Below are positions 1 through 8,518 of a stretch of DNA of 64,000 nt, one piece after another (position 1 is the stretch's first letter; every line of letters starts with the position of its first letter). Both the position numbers and the translations under genes were made by a program. This DNA comes from Pseudogulbenkiania sp. MAI-1. GTDB lineage: Bacteria; Pseudomonadota; Gammaproteobacteria; Burkholderiales; Chromobacteriaceae. The notes under the pieces were generated by a model. That model made no database searches. It had not been told where the DNA came from and was given only the letters and a program-made list of their open reading frames with translations. Location of the stretch: positions 1,898,501-1,962,500 of the forward strand of contig NZ_AZUR01000001.1 of NCBI RefSeq assembly GCF_000527175.1, written 5' to 3'.

Positions 1-1
1 G

Positions 2-877
2 CTGCGCTCCTACACCTATCTGTACCCTAAGAACAGCCGCGGCGAATACGACTACGACGACCCGGATTTGGCGGCCGAATGCGCGGTCGAATTCATGAAA
101 AAGGGCTTCACTGCGCTCAAGTTCGACCCGGCCGGCCCGTACAGCGTGTACTCGGGCCACCACGTGTCGCTCGACATCATGGAGCAGAGCGAAACCTTCT
201 GCCGGAAGATCCGCGATGCGGTGGGCAATAAGTGCGACCTGCTATTCGGCACTCACGGCCAGATGACGCCGGCCTCGGCGGTGCGCCTGGCCAAGCGCCT
301 GGAAAAGTACGACCCGCTGTGGTTCGAAGAGCCGGTGCCACCGGGGCAGGCGGACGCGATGGCCGAGGTGGCGAAGAAGACCAGCATTCCGATTGCGGCC
401 GGCGAACGGCTGACCACCAAATTCGAGTTCCATGAGCTGTTGAGTAAGGGTGCCGCCTCGATTCTGCAGATGAATCTGGGCCGGGTCGGCGGTATTCTGG
501 AAGGAAAGAAGATCGCCGGCATGGCCGAAGCGCACTACGCGCAGATTGCGCCGCACTTGTATAACGGCCCGGTCGGCGCCGCCGCCAGCATCCAATTGGC
601 TGCCGCCACGCCCAACTTCCTGATCCAGGAAAGCATGATGACTTGGGACGGCTTCCATTCTGAGGTGCTGAAGCAGCCGATCCAGTGGGAAGACGGCTTC
701 ATCATTCCGTCCAAGGCACCGGGCCTGGGCGTGGAGTTGAACATGGAGGTGGTCAAGGCCAATTCGCCGTATACCGGCGAGCGCCTGCACCTGTTCATGG
801 ATCCGAAGCCGTTCGACGTGAAGGGTCAGTCGTCCGAAGCCTGGAAGCAGCGCTGGAACAGTTGTGAGGTCCTATGA
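2..877 (+). CDS. Mandelate racemase/muconate lactonizing enzyme family protein (partial, 5' end outside window)
   Basis: The reading frame is open from base 2, so the N-terminus lies off the left edge; about 291 residues are visible. It is an enolase-superfamily enzyme, a family that abstracts the proton alpha to a carboxylate and is Mg-dependent. Visible signatures are the barrel-strand WFEEPVPP (metal-ligand Glu), IAAGERL, and the NLGRVGGI stretch followed by a histidine-containing APHLYNGP motif, the usual positions of the third ligand and catalytic base. It most resembles sugar-acid (galactonate-type) dehydratases, but the substrate cannot be read from the sequence. The stop overlaps the start of the next gene (ATGA), so the two are translationally coupled. 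Confidence 0.85.
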   Translation: MRSYTYLYPKNSRGEYDYDDPDLAAECAVEFMKKGFTALKFDPAGPYSVYSGHHVSLDIMEQSETFCRKIRDAVGNKCDLLFGTHGQMTPASAVRLAKRLEKYDPLWFEEPVPPGQADAMAEVAKKTSIPIAAGERLTTKFEFHELLSKGAASILQMNLGRVGGILEGKKIAGMAEAHYAQIAPHLYNGPVGAAASIQLAAATPNFLIQESMMTWDGFHSEVLKQPIQWEDGFIIPSKAPGLGVELNMEVVKANSPYTGERLHLFMDPKPFDVKGQSSEAWKQRWNSCEVL

Positions 878-2517
878 GCAGCTATGATTTTGTGATCATC
901 GGCGCCGGTTCGGCCGGCTGCATCCTGGCCAACCGCCTGAGCGAATCGGGCAAGTTTTCGGTGCTACTACTGGAGGCAGGTGGCAAGGACAGCTCGTTTT
1001 GGTTCAAGCTGCCGGTGGGCTACGTCAAATCGTATTACAACCCGAAATACAACTGGATGTACTACACCGAGCCCGAGCCGGAATTGGCCGGGCGCCGGCT
1101 GTATGCGCCGCGCGGCAAGATCAAGGGTGGCTCGGGCTCGATCAACGCCATGATCTATGTGCGCGGCCAGAGCCAGGACTTCGACGACTGGGAAGCGGCC
1201 GGCAACCCGGGCTGGGGCTACCGCGACGTGCTGCCGTACTTCAAGAAGCTGGAGACGCACCCGCAGGGCGACAGCGCCTACCGCGGCGGTCAGGGGCCGA
1301 TCGGCATCACGCCGATGAAGCCCAGCGCGCACCCGATCTGCCAACATTACCTGGACGGCTGCGCCGAGCTCGGCCTGCCGCTCACCGACGACTTCAATGG
1401 CGAGCGCTTCGAGGGCGCCGGCGTGTACGAGGCCAATATCCGCAACGGTCAGCGCGATTCAAGCAGTGTAGCGTATCTCGACCCGGCGCTCGATCGCCCC
1501 AACTTGAAGGTGGAACTGAACGCCCACGCCGAGCGCATTCTGTTCGACGCCAACAAGCGCGCTACTGGCGTGCTGGTTCGGCAAAACGGTGTACGCCGTG
1601 AGTTTGCCGCCCGACGCGAGGTGATCGTGGCCGCCGGCGCGGTGGACAGTCCCAAGCTGCTACAACTGTCCGGTGTGGCCGACCGGGCGCTGCTGGCCGT
1701 GCACCAGATTCCGCTGGTACAGCACCTGCCGGCGGTAGGGCGCAACCTGCAGGACCACCTGTGCGTGTCGTTCTACTTCCGCGCCAACCGCAAGACGCTC
1801 AATGACGAGCTTGGCTCGCTGATCGGCCAGGCCAAGGCCGGTCTGCAGTACGCGCTAAACCGCTCCGGGCCGCTGGCGCTGAGCGTGAACCAGGCCGGCG
1901 GCTTCTTCAAGGGCAGCGAAAGGGAAGCGCAGCCGAACCTGCAGCTGTACTTCAACCCTTTGTCGTACACGATCCCAAAAGACCCGAATGCCGCGCTCAA
2001 GCCGGAGCCGTACTCGGGCTTCCTGATCGCGTTCAACCCGTGCCGACCCACCAGCCGCGGCGTGGTCGAAATCGTGTCGGCCGACGCGGCGGTGCCGGCC
2101 CGCATTCAGCCCAACTACCTGAGCACGCAGAAGGACATCGACGAGGCGATCCAGGGCAGCGTGTTCATCCGCAAGCTGATGCAGGCGCCGGCGCTGCGGA
2201 GCATCACGCTGGAGGAGGTGAGCCCGGCGGCGAGCGTGACCGACGAGGCGAGCATGCTGCGCTTCTTCCGCGAGCAGTCCGGCTCGATCTATCACCTGTG
2301 CGGTACCTGCGCGATGGGGCAGGACGCTGAAAACGCCGTGGTGTCGAGCGAGCTGAAGGTACATGGCGTGCAGGGCCTGCGTGTGATTGATGCGTCGATC
2401 TTCCCTAACATCACCTCGGGCAACACCAACGCGCCGACCATGATGGTTGCAGAGAAGGGCGCTGCGATGATTCTGGCGGAGTTGGGGGAGTTATCTAGCA
2501 GTGGCTCGGTAAAGTAA
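874..2517 (+). CDS. GMC-family FAD-dependent oxidoreductase (choline/alcohol dehydrogenase type)
   Basis: This 547-residue protein has the usual length and layout of GMC flavoenzymes. The FAD dinucleotide-binding GAGSAGCILANRL lies at residues 10-22 and the GMC signature with GGSGSIN near residue 88. The C-terminus carries the active-site His (about 474, in the SIYHLCGT segment) and Asn (about 519, in SGNTNAPT). Such enzymes oxidise primary or secondary alcohols to aldehydes or ketones; choline dehydrogenase is the nearest well-known relative, but that substrate is not proven here. The gene starts within the stop of the upstream enolase-superfamily gene. The aldehyde dehydrogenase and quaternary-amine transporter genes further right make an alcohol-to-acid route plausible. 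Confidence 0.9.
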   Translation: MSSYDFVIIGAGSAGCILANRLSESGKFSVLLLEAGGKDSSFWFKLPVGYVKSYYNPKYNWMYYTEPEPELAGRRLYAPRGKIKGGSGSINAMIYVRGQSQDFDDWEAAGNPGWGYRDVLPYFKKLETHPQGDSAYRGGQGPIGITPMKPSAHPICQHYLDGCAELGLPLTDDFNGERFEGAGVYEANIRNGQRDSSSVAYLDPALDRPNLKVELNAHAERILFDANKRATGVLVRQNGVRREFAARREVIVAAGAVDSPKLLQLSGVADRALLAVHQIPLVQHLPAVGRNLQDHLCVSFYFRANRKTLNDELGSLIGQAKAGLQYALNRSGPLALSVNQAGGFFKGSEREAQPNLQLYFNPLSYTIPKDPNAALKPEPYSGFLIAFNPCRPTSRGVVEIVSADAAVPARIQPNYLSTQKDIDEAIQGSVFIRKLMQAPALRSITLEEVSPAASVTDEASMLRFFREQSGSIYHLCGTCAMGQDAENAVVSSELKVHGVQGLRVIDASIFPNITSGNTNAPTMMVAEKGAAMILAELGELSSSGSVK

Positions 2518-2747
2518 CGCGTGATCGTGGCTACAGGCTTGAGTCACTTGCTGTGTGTGGCCACAATCTTGTCGTACATGCCCTCGGCTTTAACAGACCG
2601 TTGAAATAGTCGCTTATTTCTTCCCCAACCCGCTTCGTTTTGAACAAAGTGGGTCGAATCGAACGGCCAGAAGCCCGATTTGGCGGCTATTTGCCGGGAT
2701 TGCTGTGTTTCACGCCGGATTTCCGGCGGTTCTGGGCGCAATTCGCC

Positions 2748-3419
2748 CTATACATGCGATCTACCCCAGGCACCGGACAGACTGCCCATACGGATCAGGT
2801 TGTAGGTGGTAAACGCCAACAGCGTCTGCCCAGCCAGCTTGGCGCGTCCAATCAGCTTGGTCTTGCGCAAGCCAGCCACGGTTTTCAGCCAGCCAAAGCC
2901 TTCCTCGATCCGTTTGCGAACGCGCTGGCTGACCTGGTAGCCCGGATGGCGCGTGGTCCGACTATCGATGGCGCTGCCACTTTTCTTGCTCGCCACATGC
3001 GGCGTGATACCCAGTTTGCGGCAGCCGCGCACGAAGTCGCGCGTGTCGTAGCCCTTGTCAGCACCGACAGTGCTGCCGCGCTTGGCGTTGCGCGCAAGCA
3101 TTCGGAGGGCTTCCTGGCGTTCGGCGGTGCAGTTGGCTTCGGAGACGGCAACGTCCACGATCAGACCGTTGCGGTTCTCCATCAGGATGTGCGCCATGTG
3201 GCACAGCCGACTGACATCGCCGGAACTCTTGCGCATCAATTTGGCTTCGGGGTCGGTGCGCGACTGGTGGGTTTTGTTGCTGCGCTTGTCGCCGTGGAAG
3301 TCGACATTGGGATTGCGGCTGCCATCGCCCGGCGGCGGGCTGTCATCGTCCTTGCGCACAAAGCTTTTGTGTGACGCCCAGGCGTCGATCAGTGTGCCAT
3401 CGACGCTGAAGTGCTCACC
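2748..3419 (-). pseudogene. IS5-family transposase, 5'-truncated
   Basis: An open frame encodes the C-terminal two-thirds of an IS5-type DDE transposase. It begins abruptly with GEHFSVDGTLIDAW (first catalytic Asp), continues through ADKGYDT (second Asp) and ends with RKRIEEGFGWLK (catalytic Glu). A stop codon sits immediately upstream at 3420-3422 and no N-terminal half follows. The element is therefore a remnant that cannot encode a complete transposase. The 230 bp between the GMC gene and this ORF contain no gene; the element's outer end is probably near 2590-2600, where noncoding sequence typical of an IS flank begins, but no matching inverted repeat survives. Confidence 0.75.
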
Positions 3420-3451
3420 CTACAACGGGAGCAGGAAGTAATTCGACGTAC

Positions 3452-3601
3452 TCAGCATAGTTCATCTCGGTCCATGGTTGCTCTAACTACCAAACTCCTC
3501 AGTTCTTCTTGGCCGTTGCACCCAGTCGTGAATGCTGCTTTCAGGCAACCGCAAAGTCCGTTTAAGGTCGGCCGCAGCAGTTCGTCCGTCACTTTGCTCA
3601 T
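3452..3601 (-). other. Unidentified coding remnant beside the IS5 fragment
   Basis: A 49-codon open frame with an ATG at 3601 abuts the truncated end of the IS5 transposase. A neighbouring frame reads as a helix-turn-helix-like stretch (LRLPESSIHDWV), suggesting a frameshifted relic of another insertion sequence or a DNA-binding protein. No complete gene can be reconstructed and no family was recognised with confidence. Confidence 0.3.
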
Positions 3602-3613
3602 GGTTTCCTAACA

Positions 3614-5101
3614 TCAAGCCGTTGCCATCCAATACGCCCCTGGTCCCTCCTTGAGAGTCAGGGCGATAGTTCTCAGCCCATGCGCCAGCTTGTCCAATTG
3701 CGGCTCTCCGCTCAAGCAGATGCGTACCGCGTGCGGCGCGGGGGTGCGGCCTACCGCGAACGCGTCTGACGGTTTCACCACCACGCCTTTCTTGCGCAGC
3801 ATGGTGGTGAATTCACTGGTGCGCCACGGCGCCGGCAGGTTGAGCCAGATGTGGTTGCCTTCCGGGTGCGTAGCGTAGCTTAGGCCTTCGAAAATCCGCT
3901 CCACCAATTGCTGCCGCTCGGCGACTGCCTGGCGCTGCTGATCCAGCAGCGCATGCATGGTGCCATCTTCGATCCAGCGGCAGACCACTTCGGCCGCCAG
4001 CGGGGTGGCCATCCAGCAGTTGGCCCGCAACACCGCCGCCAGCTTGCCGGACCAGGCCTGTGGCGCCTGTATGAAGCCCACGCGCAGGCCGGCCGCTACC
4101 GACTTGGAAAAACCGGTGACGAAAAACACCTGCTCTGGCAGCAGCGAGGCCAGGGACGATGGCTGTTCGCGCAGCAGCGGCGCCGGCACTGCGTCTTCGA
4201 TGATGTTGAGGTGGTGGCGCCTAGCGATATCACAGATCTGGCGGCGCCGGGTCTCTCTCATGGTGGCGGTGGTGGGGTTGTGTAGGGTGGGCACGCAAAA
4301 CAGCAGGCGCGAGTGGAACGATTTGCAGGCCTGCTCCAGCGCTTCGGGGACGATGCCTTCGCTGTCGATCTCGACGCTGATCAGCTGTAGGCGCATCTGG
4401 TGCGCCAGCGCCACAATGCCGGGGTAGCTGAGCGCTTCGCACAGGATGGTATCGCCGGGCGAGGTGAGGATGCGGCACAGGCAAGCGAGCGCGTGCTGCG
4501 CCCCATTGGTGATCGCAACTCGGTCCGCCTCGCCGCTCAGGTGAAACTGCGTCAGCCAGCGCCCGGCCAGCGCGCGGTGCAGGGAGTGACCGCTTTCCGG
4601 CTGGTAGTCGAGCACGCGCTGGCGTGCGATGTCGTCCTGGCTGATGTCCTGCAGGGTCTTGGCCAGCGCGGCTTCCTGGCCGAGAGCGAGGATCACGTTC
4701 TGGCCAAGATCGATCAGATCGCTATCGGTATTGCGCTGCACGCTTTCTGTCGCCGGCATCGATTGAGGCAGAAAACGCGCCTGCACATAGGTGCCATCAC
4801 CGATGCGCGGGATCACCTTGCCTTCCTGCTCGAGCTGGCTATAGGCGCGGCTGATGGTGCCGACGGTGACATTAAGCGCACTGGCCAGGGTGCGGTGCGG
4901 CGGCAGCTTCTCGCCGGTGACGATTTGCCCCCCGTTGATGGCCTCAGCGATGGCCTGCGCAATCACCTGGTAGCGCGGCAGAGTGCTGTGTGCAAGATCG
5001 GGAACCCAGCTTCTGATCTGTTGAACGAGATCCATAGCGTGCATGTTGCGACAGTGATGGTGGTGAGGCTGATTGTAATGATCAATTTCCAGAAATGGCA
5101 T
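3614..5101 (-). CDS. MocR-type GntR/aminotransferase-fold transcriptional regulator
   Basis: The protein has an N-terminal winged-helix GntR domain (about residues 35-105, with the helix-turn-helix around ALNVTVGTISRAY) followed by a fold-type I PLP aminotransferase domain of about 360 residues. The VTGFSKSVAAGLRVG segment contains the Lys expected to bind PLP. MocR regulators such as PdxR, GabR and EhuR bind PLP or an amino-compound adduct and usually control a neighbouring, often divergent, operon. Here the divergent neighbour is the fae-akr-aldh-transporter cluster. The longest frame (495 aa) begins with a His-rich stretch; internal ATGs at 5044 or 5035 are equally possible, and none has a clear ribosome site. 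Confidence 0.85.
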   Translation of the reverse strand: MPFLEIDHYNQPHHHHCRNMHAMDLVQQIRSWVPDLAHSTLPRYQVIAQAIAEAINGGQIVTGEKLPPHRTLASALNVTVGTISRAYSQLEQEGKVIPRIGDGTYVQARFLPQSMPATESVQRNTDSDLIDLGQNVILALGQEAALAKTLQDISQDDIARQRVLDYQPESGHSLHRALAGRWLTQFHLSGEADRVAITNGAQHALACLCRILTSPGDTILCEALSYPGIVALAHQMRLQLISVEIDSEGIVPEALEQACKSFHSRLLFCVPTLHNPTTATMRETRRRQICDIARRHHLNIIEDAVPAPLLREQPSSLASLLPEQVFFVTGFSKSVAAGLRVGFIQAPQAWSGKLAAVLRANCWMATPLAAEVVCRWIEDGTMHALLDQQRQAVAERQQLVERIFEGLSYATHPEGNHIWLNLPAPWRTSEFTTMLRKKGVVVKPSDAFAVGRTPAPHAVRICLSGEPQLDKLAHGLRTIALTLKEGPGAYWMATA

Positions 5102-5219
5102 GCGTTCAATTACTCAAATTGACCGCATTGTCTTGCTTCAGCACCAGCCCTTATTCTGAGCCCACAACAACAAGCGGCCGGCAATAAGCCTGCCGAAAGA
5201 ACAGCTTAGGAGAAGAGAC

Positions 5220-5360
5220 ATGAAGCGACTCGCCTATACCCCGCCGCTGGCCGGCACTTGCCGCGGCCCCTTTGCCCCCACGCTTTGTCGCGATCGTTTG
5301 CCTTACCGTGGCGCGGGCCTTGAGCCTGAGCATGCTCGGATGGCAACACTACACCGCTAA
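5220..5360 (+). CDS. Small ORF upstream of fae (leader peptide or gene remnant)
   Basis: A 46-codon ORF follows a strong Shine-Dalgarno (TTAGGAGAAGAG, 8-10 bases before the ATG). The start resembles a Lys/Arg-rich N-terminus. A neighbouring frame across its second half reads as a hydrophobic helix (RFVAIVCLTVARALSLSMLG), which suggests a frameshifted and truncated secreted or membrane protein. A translated leader is the alternative. It occupies part of the 399-base gap between the MocR gene and fae, which otherwise shows no gene. Confidence 0.3.
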   Translation: MKRLAYTPPLAGTCRGPFAPTLCRDRLPYRGAGLEPEHARMATLHR

Positions 5361-5500
5361 GTTTTCCTAACCCTCCGGCGCGGGCCTTCCAAAGCAGCAA
5401 TCCTGATGAGACACCGTTCTCAGGGGCGCGTGCACTCCGAAACCAGCGCCGGCCCATGCAATACAACTTTTTGAAAGCAACCCTGCTTTTGCGGAGAACC

Positions 5501-5998
5501 ATGATGCACATCGGAGAATCGTTTGTCGGTAGCGGCCCCAATGCTGCCCATATCAACATGCTGGTCGGCCCGCGCAGCGGCCCGGTTGGCCAGGCACTGG
5601 CCAATAGCCTGGCCGCGCCGCGCATGGGCTACATCCCATTCATGACTTGCCTGCAGCCGAACGTGCCGGTGAAGCCGGCCACCCTGTTTGTGGCCAAGGC
5701 CGATCTGCGCGGCGAAACACACGAAAACATGACCTGGGGCCCAGCGCAGGCCGGCGTGGCCAAGGGGGTGCAGGAGAGCCTGCTGGAAGGCGTACTGCCG
5801 CAGGAAGCAGAAAACGACTGGGCGGTGGTGGCCGCGGTGTGGGTGAACTGGAGCGCCAATGACGCCGAAGAAGTGTTCGCTAACAACTACCGCGCCACCA
5901 AGGAAGCCATCGCGCGCGCCATGAACAACCTGCCGGACCTCGACACCGCCGCTTCGGCCAGCCGCGCCCCGAGCAACCCGTTCTACTCGGCCCAGTAA
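5501..5998 (+). CDS. fae: Formaldehyde-activating enzyme (Fae) family protein
   Basis: Fae condenses formaldehyde with tetrahydromethanopterin in methylotrophs; many bacteria also carry paralogues of unsettled role. The 165-residue product has the family's diagnostic N-terminus (IGESFVGSG, then AAHIN with a His at residue 17, the position of the known catalytic His), followed by KPATLF, GPAQAGVAKGV and NNYRATKEAIARAM. The ATG at 5501 is chosen because GGAG lies 5-8 bases upstream; an adjacent ATG at 5504 is possible. It heads an apparent operon with an aldo/keto reductase and an aldehyde dehydrogenase. No other tetrahydromethanopterin gene is visible in the window, so the cofactor and true substrate are open. 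Confidence 0.85.
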   Translation: MMHIGESFVGSGPNAAHINMLVGPRSGPVGQALANSLAAPRMGYIPFMTCLQPNVPVKPATLFVAKADLRGETHENMTWGPAQAGVAKGVQESLLEGVLPQEAENDWAVVAAVWVNWSANDAEEVFANNYRATKEAIARAMNNLPDLDTAASASRAPSNPFYSAQ

Positions 5999-6008
5999 GG
6001 AACCCAAT

Positions 6009-7004
6009 ATGCAATACGTGAATCTCGGCAACAGCGGTCTCAAGGTGTCGCGCCTGTGCATGGGCACCATGTCGTTCGGCACGTCACAGTGGCGCCCGTG
6101 GGTGCTGGACGAGCCGGAAAGCCGCCCCGTGCTGCACCGGGCGCTCGACCTCGGCATCAACTTCTTCGATATGGCCGACTTCTACTCGCTCGGCGTTGGC
6201 GAGGAGGTGGTGGGGCGTGCCCTGCTGTCCAAGGTCAGCCGCGAGCAGCTGGTGCTGGCGAGCAAGGCGTTCTATGCGATGGGCCCCGGCCCGAACGATG
6301 CCGGTCTGTCGCGCAAGCACCTGATGGACGCGATCGACGCCTCGCTCCAGCGCATCGGCACCGATTACCTAGACCTCTATATCGTGCACGGCTTCGACCC
6401 GGACACCCCGATCGAAGAGACGATGGAAGCACTGCACGACATCGTCAAAAGCGGCAAGGCGCGCTATATCGGCGCCTCCACCATGTATGCCTGGCAGTTC
6501 GCCAAGATGCAGCACGCGGCAGATCTGAACGGCTGGACCCGCTTCGTCTCGATGCAGTGCCAACTCAACGCCGCCTACCGCGAGGAAGAGCGCGAGATGA
6601 TCCCGTACTGCATCGACCAGCGCATCGCGGTGACGCCGTTCAGCCCGCTGGCGCGCGGCCTGCTGTCCGGCGCGGCCGATTCACTGCGCAACAAGACCGA
6701 CAACTTCACCCAGGAGTTTTACAACGATGACGTCTCCTACGCCATCGGCAAGGCGGTGGAGCGCGTGGCCGCTGAGCGTGGCGTGCATCCGGCACAAGTG
6801 GCGCAGTCGTGGGTACTGAACCGCCCCGGCGTCACCTCGATGCTGGTGGGGGCGGATAGCGTCGGCCATCTCGACCAGGCCATGGCTTCGCTCGAGTTGA
6901 AATTGAGTGCCGATGAGCAATTCGAAATCGACCGCCACTACACCCCGTGCGACGTGATCAACGACCACCACAACGAGTGTCGCATTCCGCGCACGCCACG
7001 CTGA
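6009..7004 (+). CDS. Aldo/keto reductase
   Basis: A 331-residue TIM-barrel NAD(P)H oxidoreductase. The catalytic tetrad residues are recognisable: Asp and Tyr in NFFDMADFYSLG, Lys in LVLASKAFY, and His in YIVHGFD. The C-terminal half contains the PLARGLLSG and VTSMLVGADS segments typical of the YdjG/Tas-like subgroup. It starts 10 bases after the fae stop with an AAGGA ribosome site, and the aldehyde dehydrogenase follows after 9 bases, so the three are probably cotranscribed. It probably interconverts an aldehyde or ketone intermediate with its alcohol; the substrate is unknown. Confidence 0.88.
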   Translation: MQYVNLGNSGLKVSRLCMGTMSFGTSQWRPWVLDEPESRPVLHRALDLGINFFDMADFYSLGVGEEVVGRALLSKVSREQLVLASKAFYAMGPGPNDAGLSRKHLMDAIDASLQRIGTDYLDLYIVHGFDPDTPIEETMEALHDIVKSGKARYIGASTMYAWQFAKMQHAADLNGWTRFVSMQCQLNAAYREEEREMIPYCIDQRIAVTPFSPLARGLLSGAADSLRNKTDNFTQEFYNDDVSYAIGKAVERVAAERGVHPAQVAQSWVLNRPGVTSMLVGADSVGHLDQAMASLELKLSADEQFEIDRHYTPCDVINDHHNECRIPRTPR

Positions 7005-7013
7005 GGAGCCGTC

Positions 7014-8474
7014 ATGCCCCCTTTGAAAGACCCACAACTGTTGCGCCAGCAGGCGTACATCGACGGGGCTTGGGTAGGTGCCGATAACGGCGAAACCCTG
7101 CCAGTAGCCAACCCGGCCACCGGCGAGCTGATTGGCACTGTGCCAGCCATGGGTGCCGCCGAAACCGAGCGCGCCATCGCTGCCGCCGAGGTGGCGCAGC
7201 GCGCTTGGCGCCAGCAGCCGGGCAGGGCGCGTGCGGCTGTGCTGCGGCGCTGGTTCGAGCTGGTCATGGCCAACCAGGAAGACCTGGCGGTGCTGATGAC
7301 GCTGGAGCAGGGCAAATCATTGACTGAATCACGCGGCGAGATCGCCTACGCCGCCAGCTTTATCGACTGGTTCGCCGATGAGGCCAAGCGCAGCTATGGC
7401 GATGTGATGCCGAGTCCGCAAAACGACAAGCGCATCGTGGTGCTGAAGGAGCCGATTGGCGTTACCGCCGCGATCACGCCGTGGAACTTCCCGGCCGCCA
7501 TGATCACGCGCAAGGTGGCGCCGGCTCTGGCTGCCGGCTGCGCGATGGTGCTCAAACCGGCTAGCCAGACACCGCTGTCGGCGCTGGCGCTGGCGGTGCT
7601 GGCTGAGCGCGCCGGCGTGCCGGGCGGCCTGTTCAGCGTGCTCACTGGCTCGGCCAGTGTGATCGGCGGCGTGATGACCGCGAGCCCGGTGGTGCGCAAG
7701 CTCAGCTTCACCGGTTCCACTGAAGTGGGCCGCAAGCTGATGGCGCAGTCGGCCGACACCATCAAGAAGCTGTCGCTGGAACTGGGCGGCAACGCGCCGT
7801 TCATCGTGTTCGAGGATGCCGACCTGGACGCGGCGGTGGAGGGCGCCATAGCCTCCAAGTTCCGCAACTCCGGCCAGACCTGCGTATGCGCCAACCGGCT
7901 GTACGTGCACGCCTCGGTGTATGACGCGTTCGCCGAGAAGCTGGTGCGCGCGGTCGAGGCGCTCAAGGTCGGCAACGGACTAGAGCCCGGCGTGGGGCAA
8001 GGGCCGCTGATTGACATGAAGGCGGTGGAGAAGGTCGAGGCGCACATCGCCGACGCACTGGCCAATGGAGCGCGCCTGCTCACGGGCGGCAAGCGCCACA
8101 AACTCGGCGGAAGCTTCTTCGAGCCGACCGTACTGGCCGACGCCAAGCCGGACATGCTGTTCGCCAAGGACGAAACCTTCGGCCCGCTGGCGCCGCTGTT
8201 CCGCTTCGAGAGCACGGAAGAAGTGATCGCCCAGGCCAACGACACCGAGTTTGGGCTCGCTGCCTATTTTTACAGCCACGACATGGCACGCATCTGGCAG
8301 GTGGCGGAGCAATTGGAAAGCGGCATGGTCGGCATCAACACCGGCCTGATCTCGAACGAAGTAGGACCGTTCGGCGGCATCAAGCAGTCCGGCCTCGGTC
8401 GTGAAGGTTCGCGCTACGGCATCGAGGAATACCAGGAAATCAAATATCTGTGCTTTGGCGGCCTGTCGGCCTGA
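7014..8474 (+). CDS. NAD(P)-dependent aldehyde dehydrogenase (succinate-semialdehyde dehydrogenase type)
   Basis: This 486-residue protein covers the whole aldehyde dehydrogenase fold. Visible motifs are the TPWNFPAAM Rossmann-entry segment, FTGSTEVG, the catalytic Glu in LELGGNAPF and the catalytic Cys in SGQTCVCANR. Sequence style and length match GabD-like enzymes, which oxidise succinate semialdehyde or related omega-aldehydes, but betaine-aldehyde-like substrates cannot be excluded. It starts after a GAGGAG site and sits between the aldo/keto reductase and the ABC transporter genes, consistent with oxidising an aldehyde from the imported compound. Confidence 0.9.
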   Translation: MPPLKDPQLLRQQAYIDGAWVGADNGETLPVANPATGELIGTVPAMGAAETERAIAAAEVAQRAWRQQPGRARAAVLRRWFELVMANQEDLAVLMTLEQGKSLTESRGEIAYAASFIDWFADEAKRSYGDVMPSPQNDKRIVVLKEPIGVTAAITPWNFPAAMITRKVAPALAAGCAMVLKPASQTPLSALALAVLAERAGVPGGLFSVLTGSASVIGGVMTASPVVRKLSFTGSTEVGRKLMAQSADTIKKLSLELGGNAPFIVFEDADLDAAVEGAIASKFRNSGQTCVCANRLYVHASVYDAFAEKLVRAVEALKVGNGLEPGVGQGPLIDMKAVEKVEAHIADALANGARLLTGGKRHKLGGSFFEPTVLADAKPDMLFAKDETFGPLAPLFRFESTEEVIAQANDTEFGLAAYFYSHDMARIWQVAEQLESGMVGINTGLISNEVGPFGGIKQSGLGREGSRYGIEEYQEIKYLCFGGLSA

Positions 8475-8518
8475 GCCAGTAAAACAAAGCAAATCGCACA
8501 GAGCTAGAGGAGAAAACT

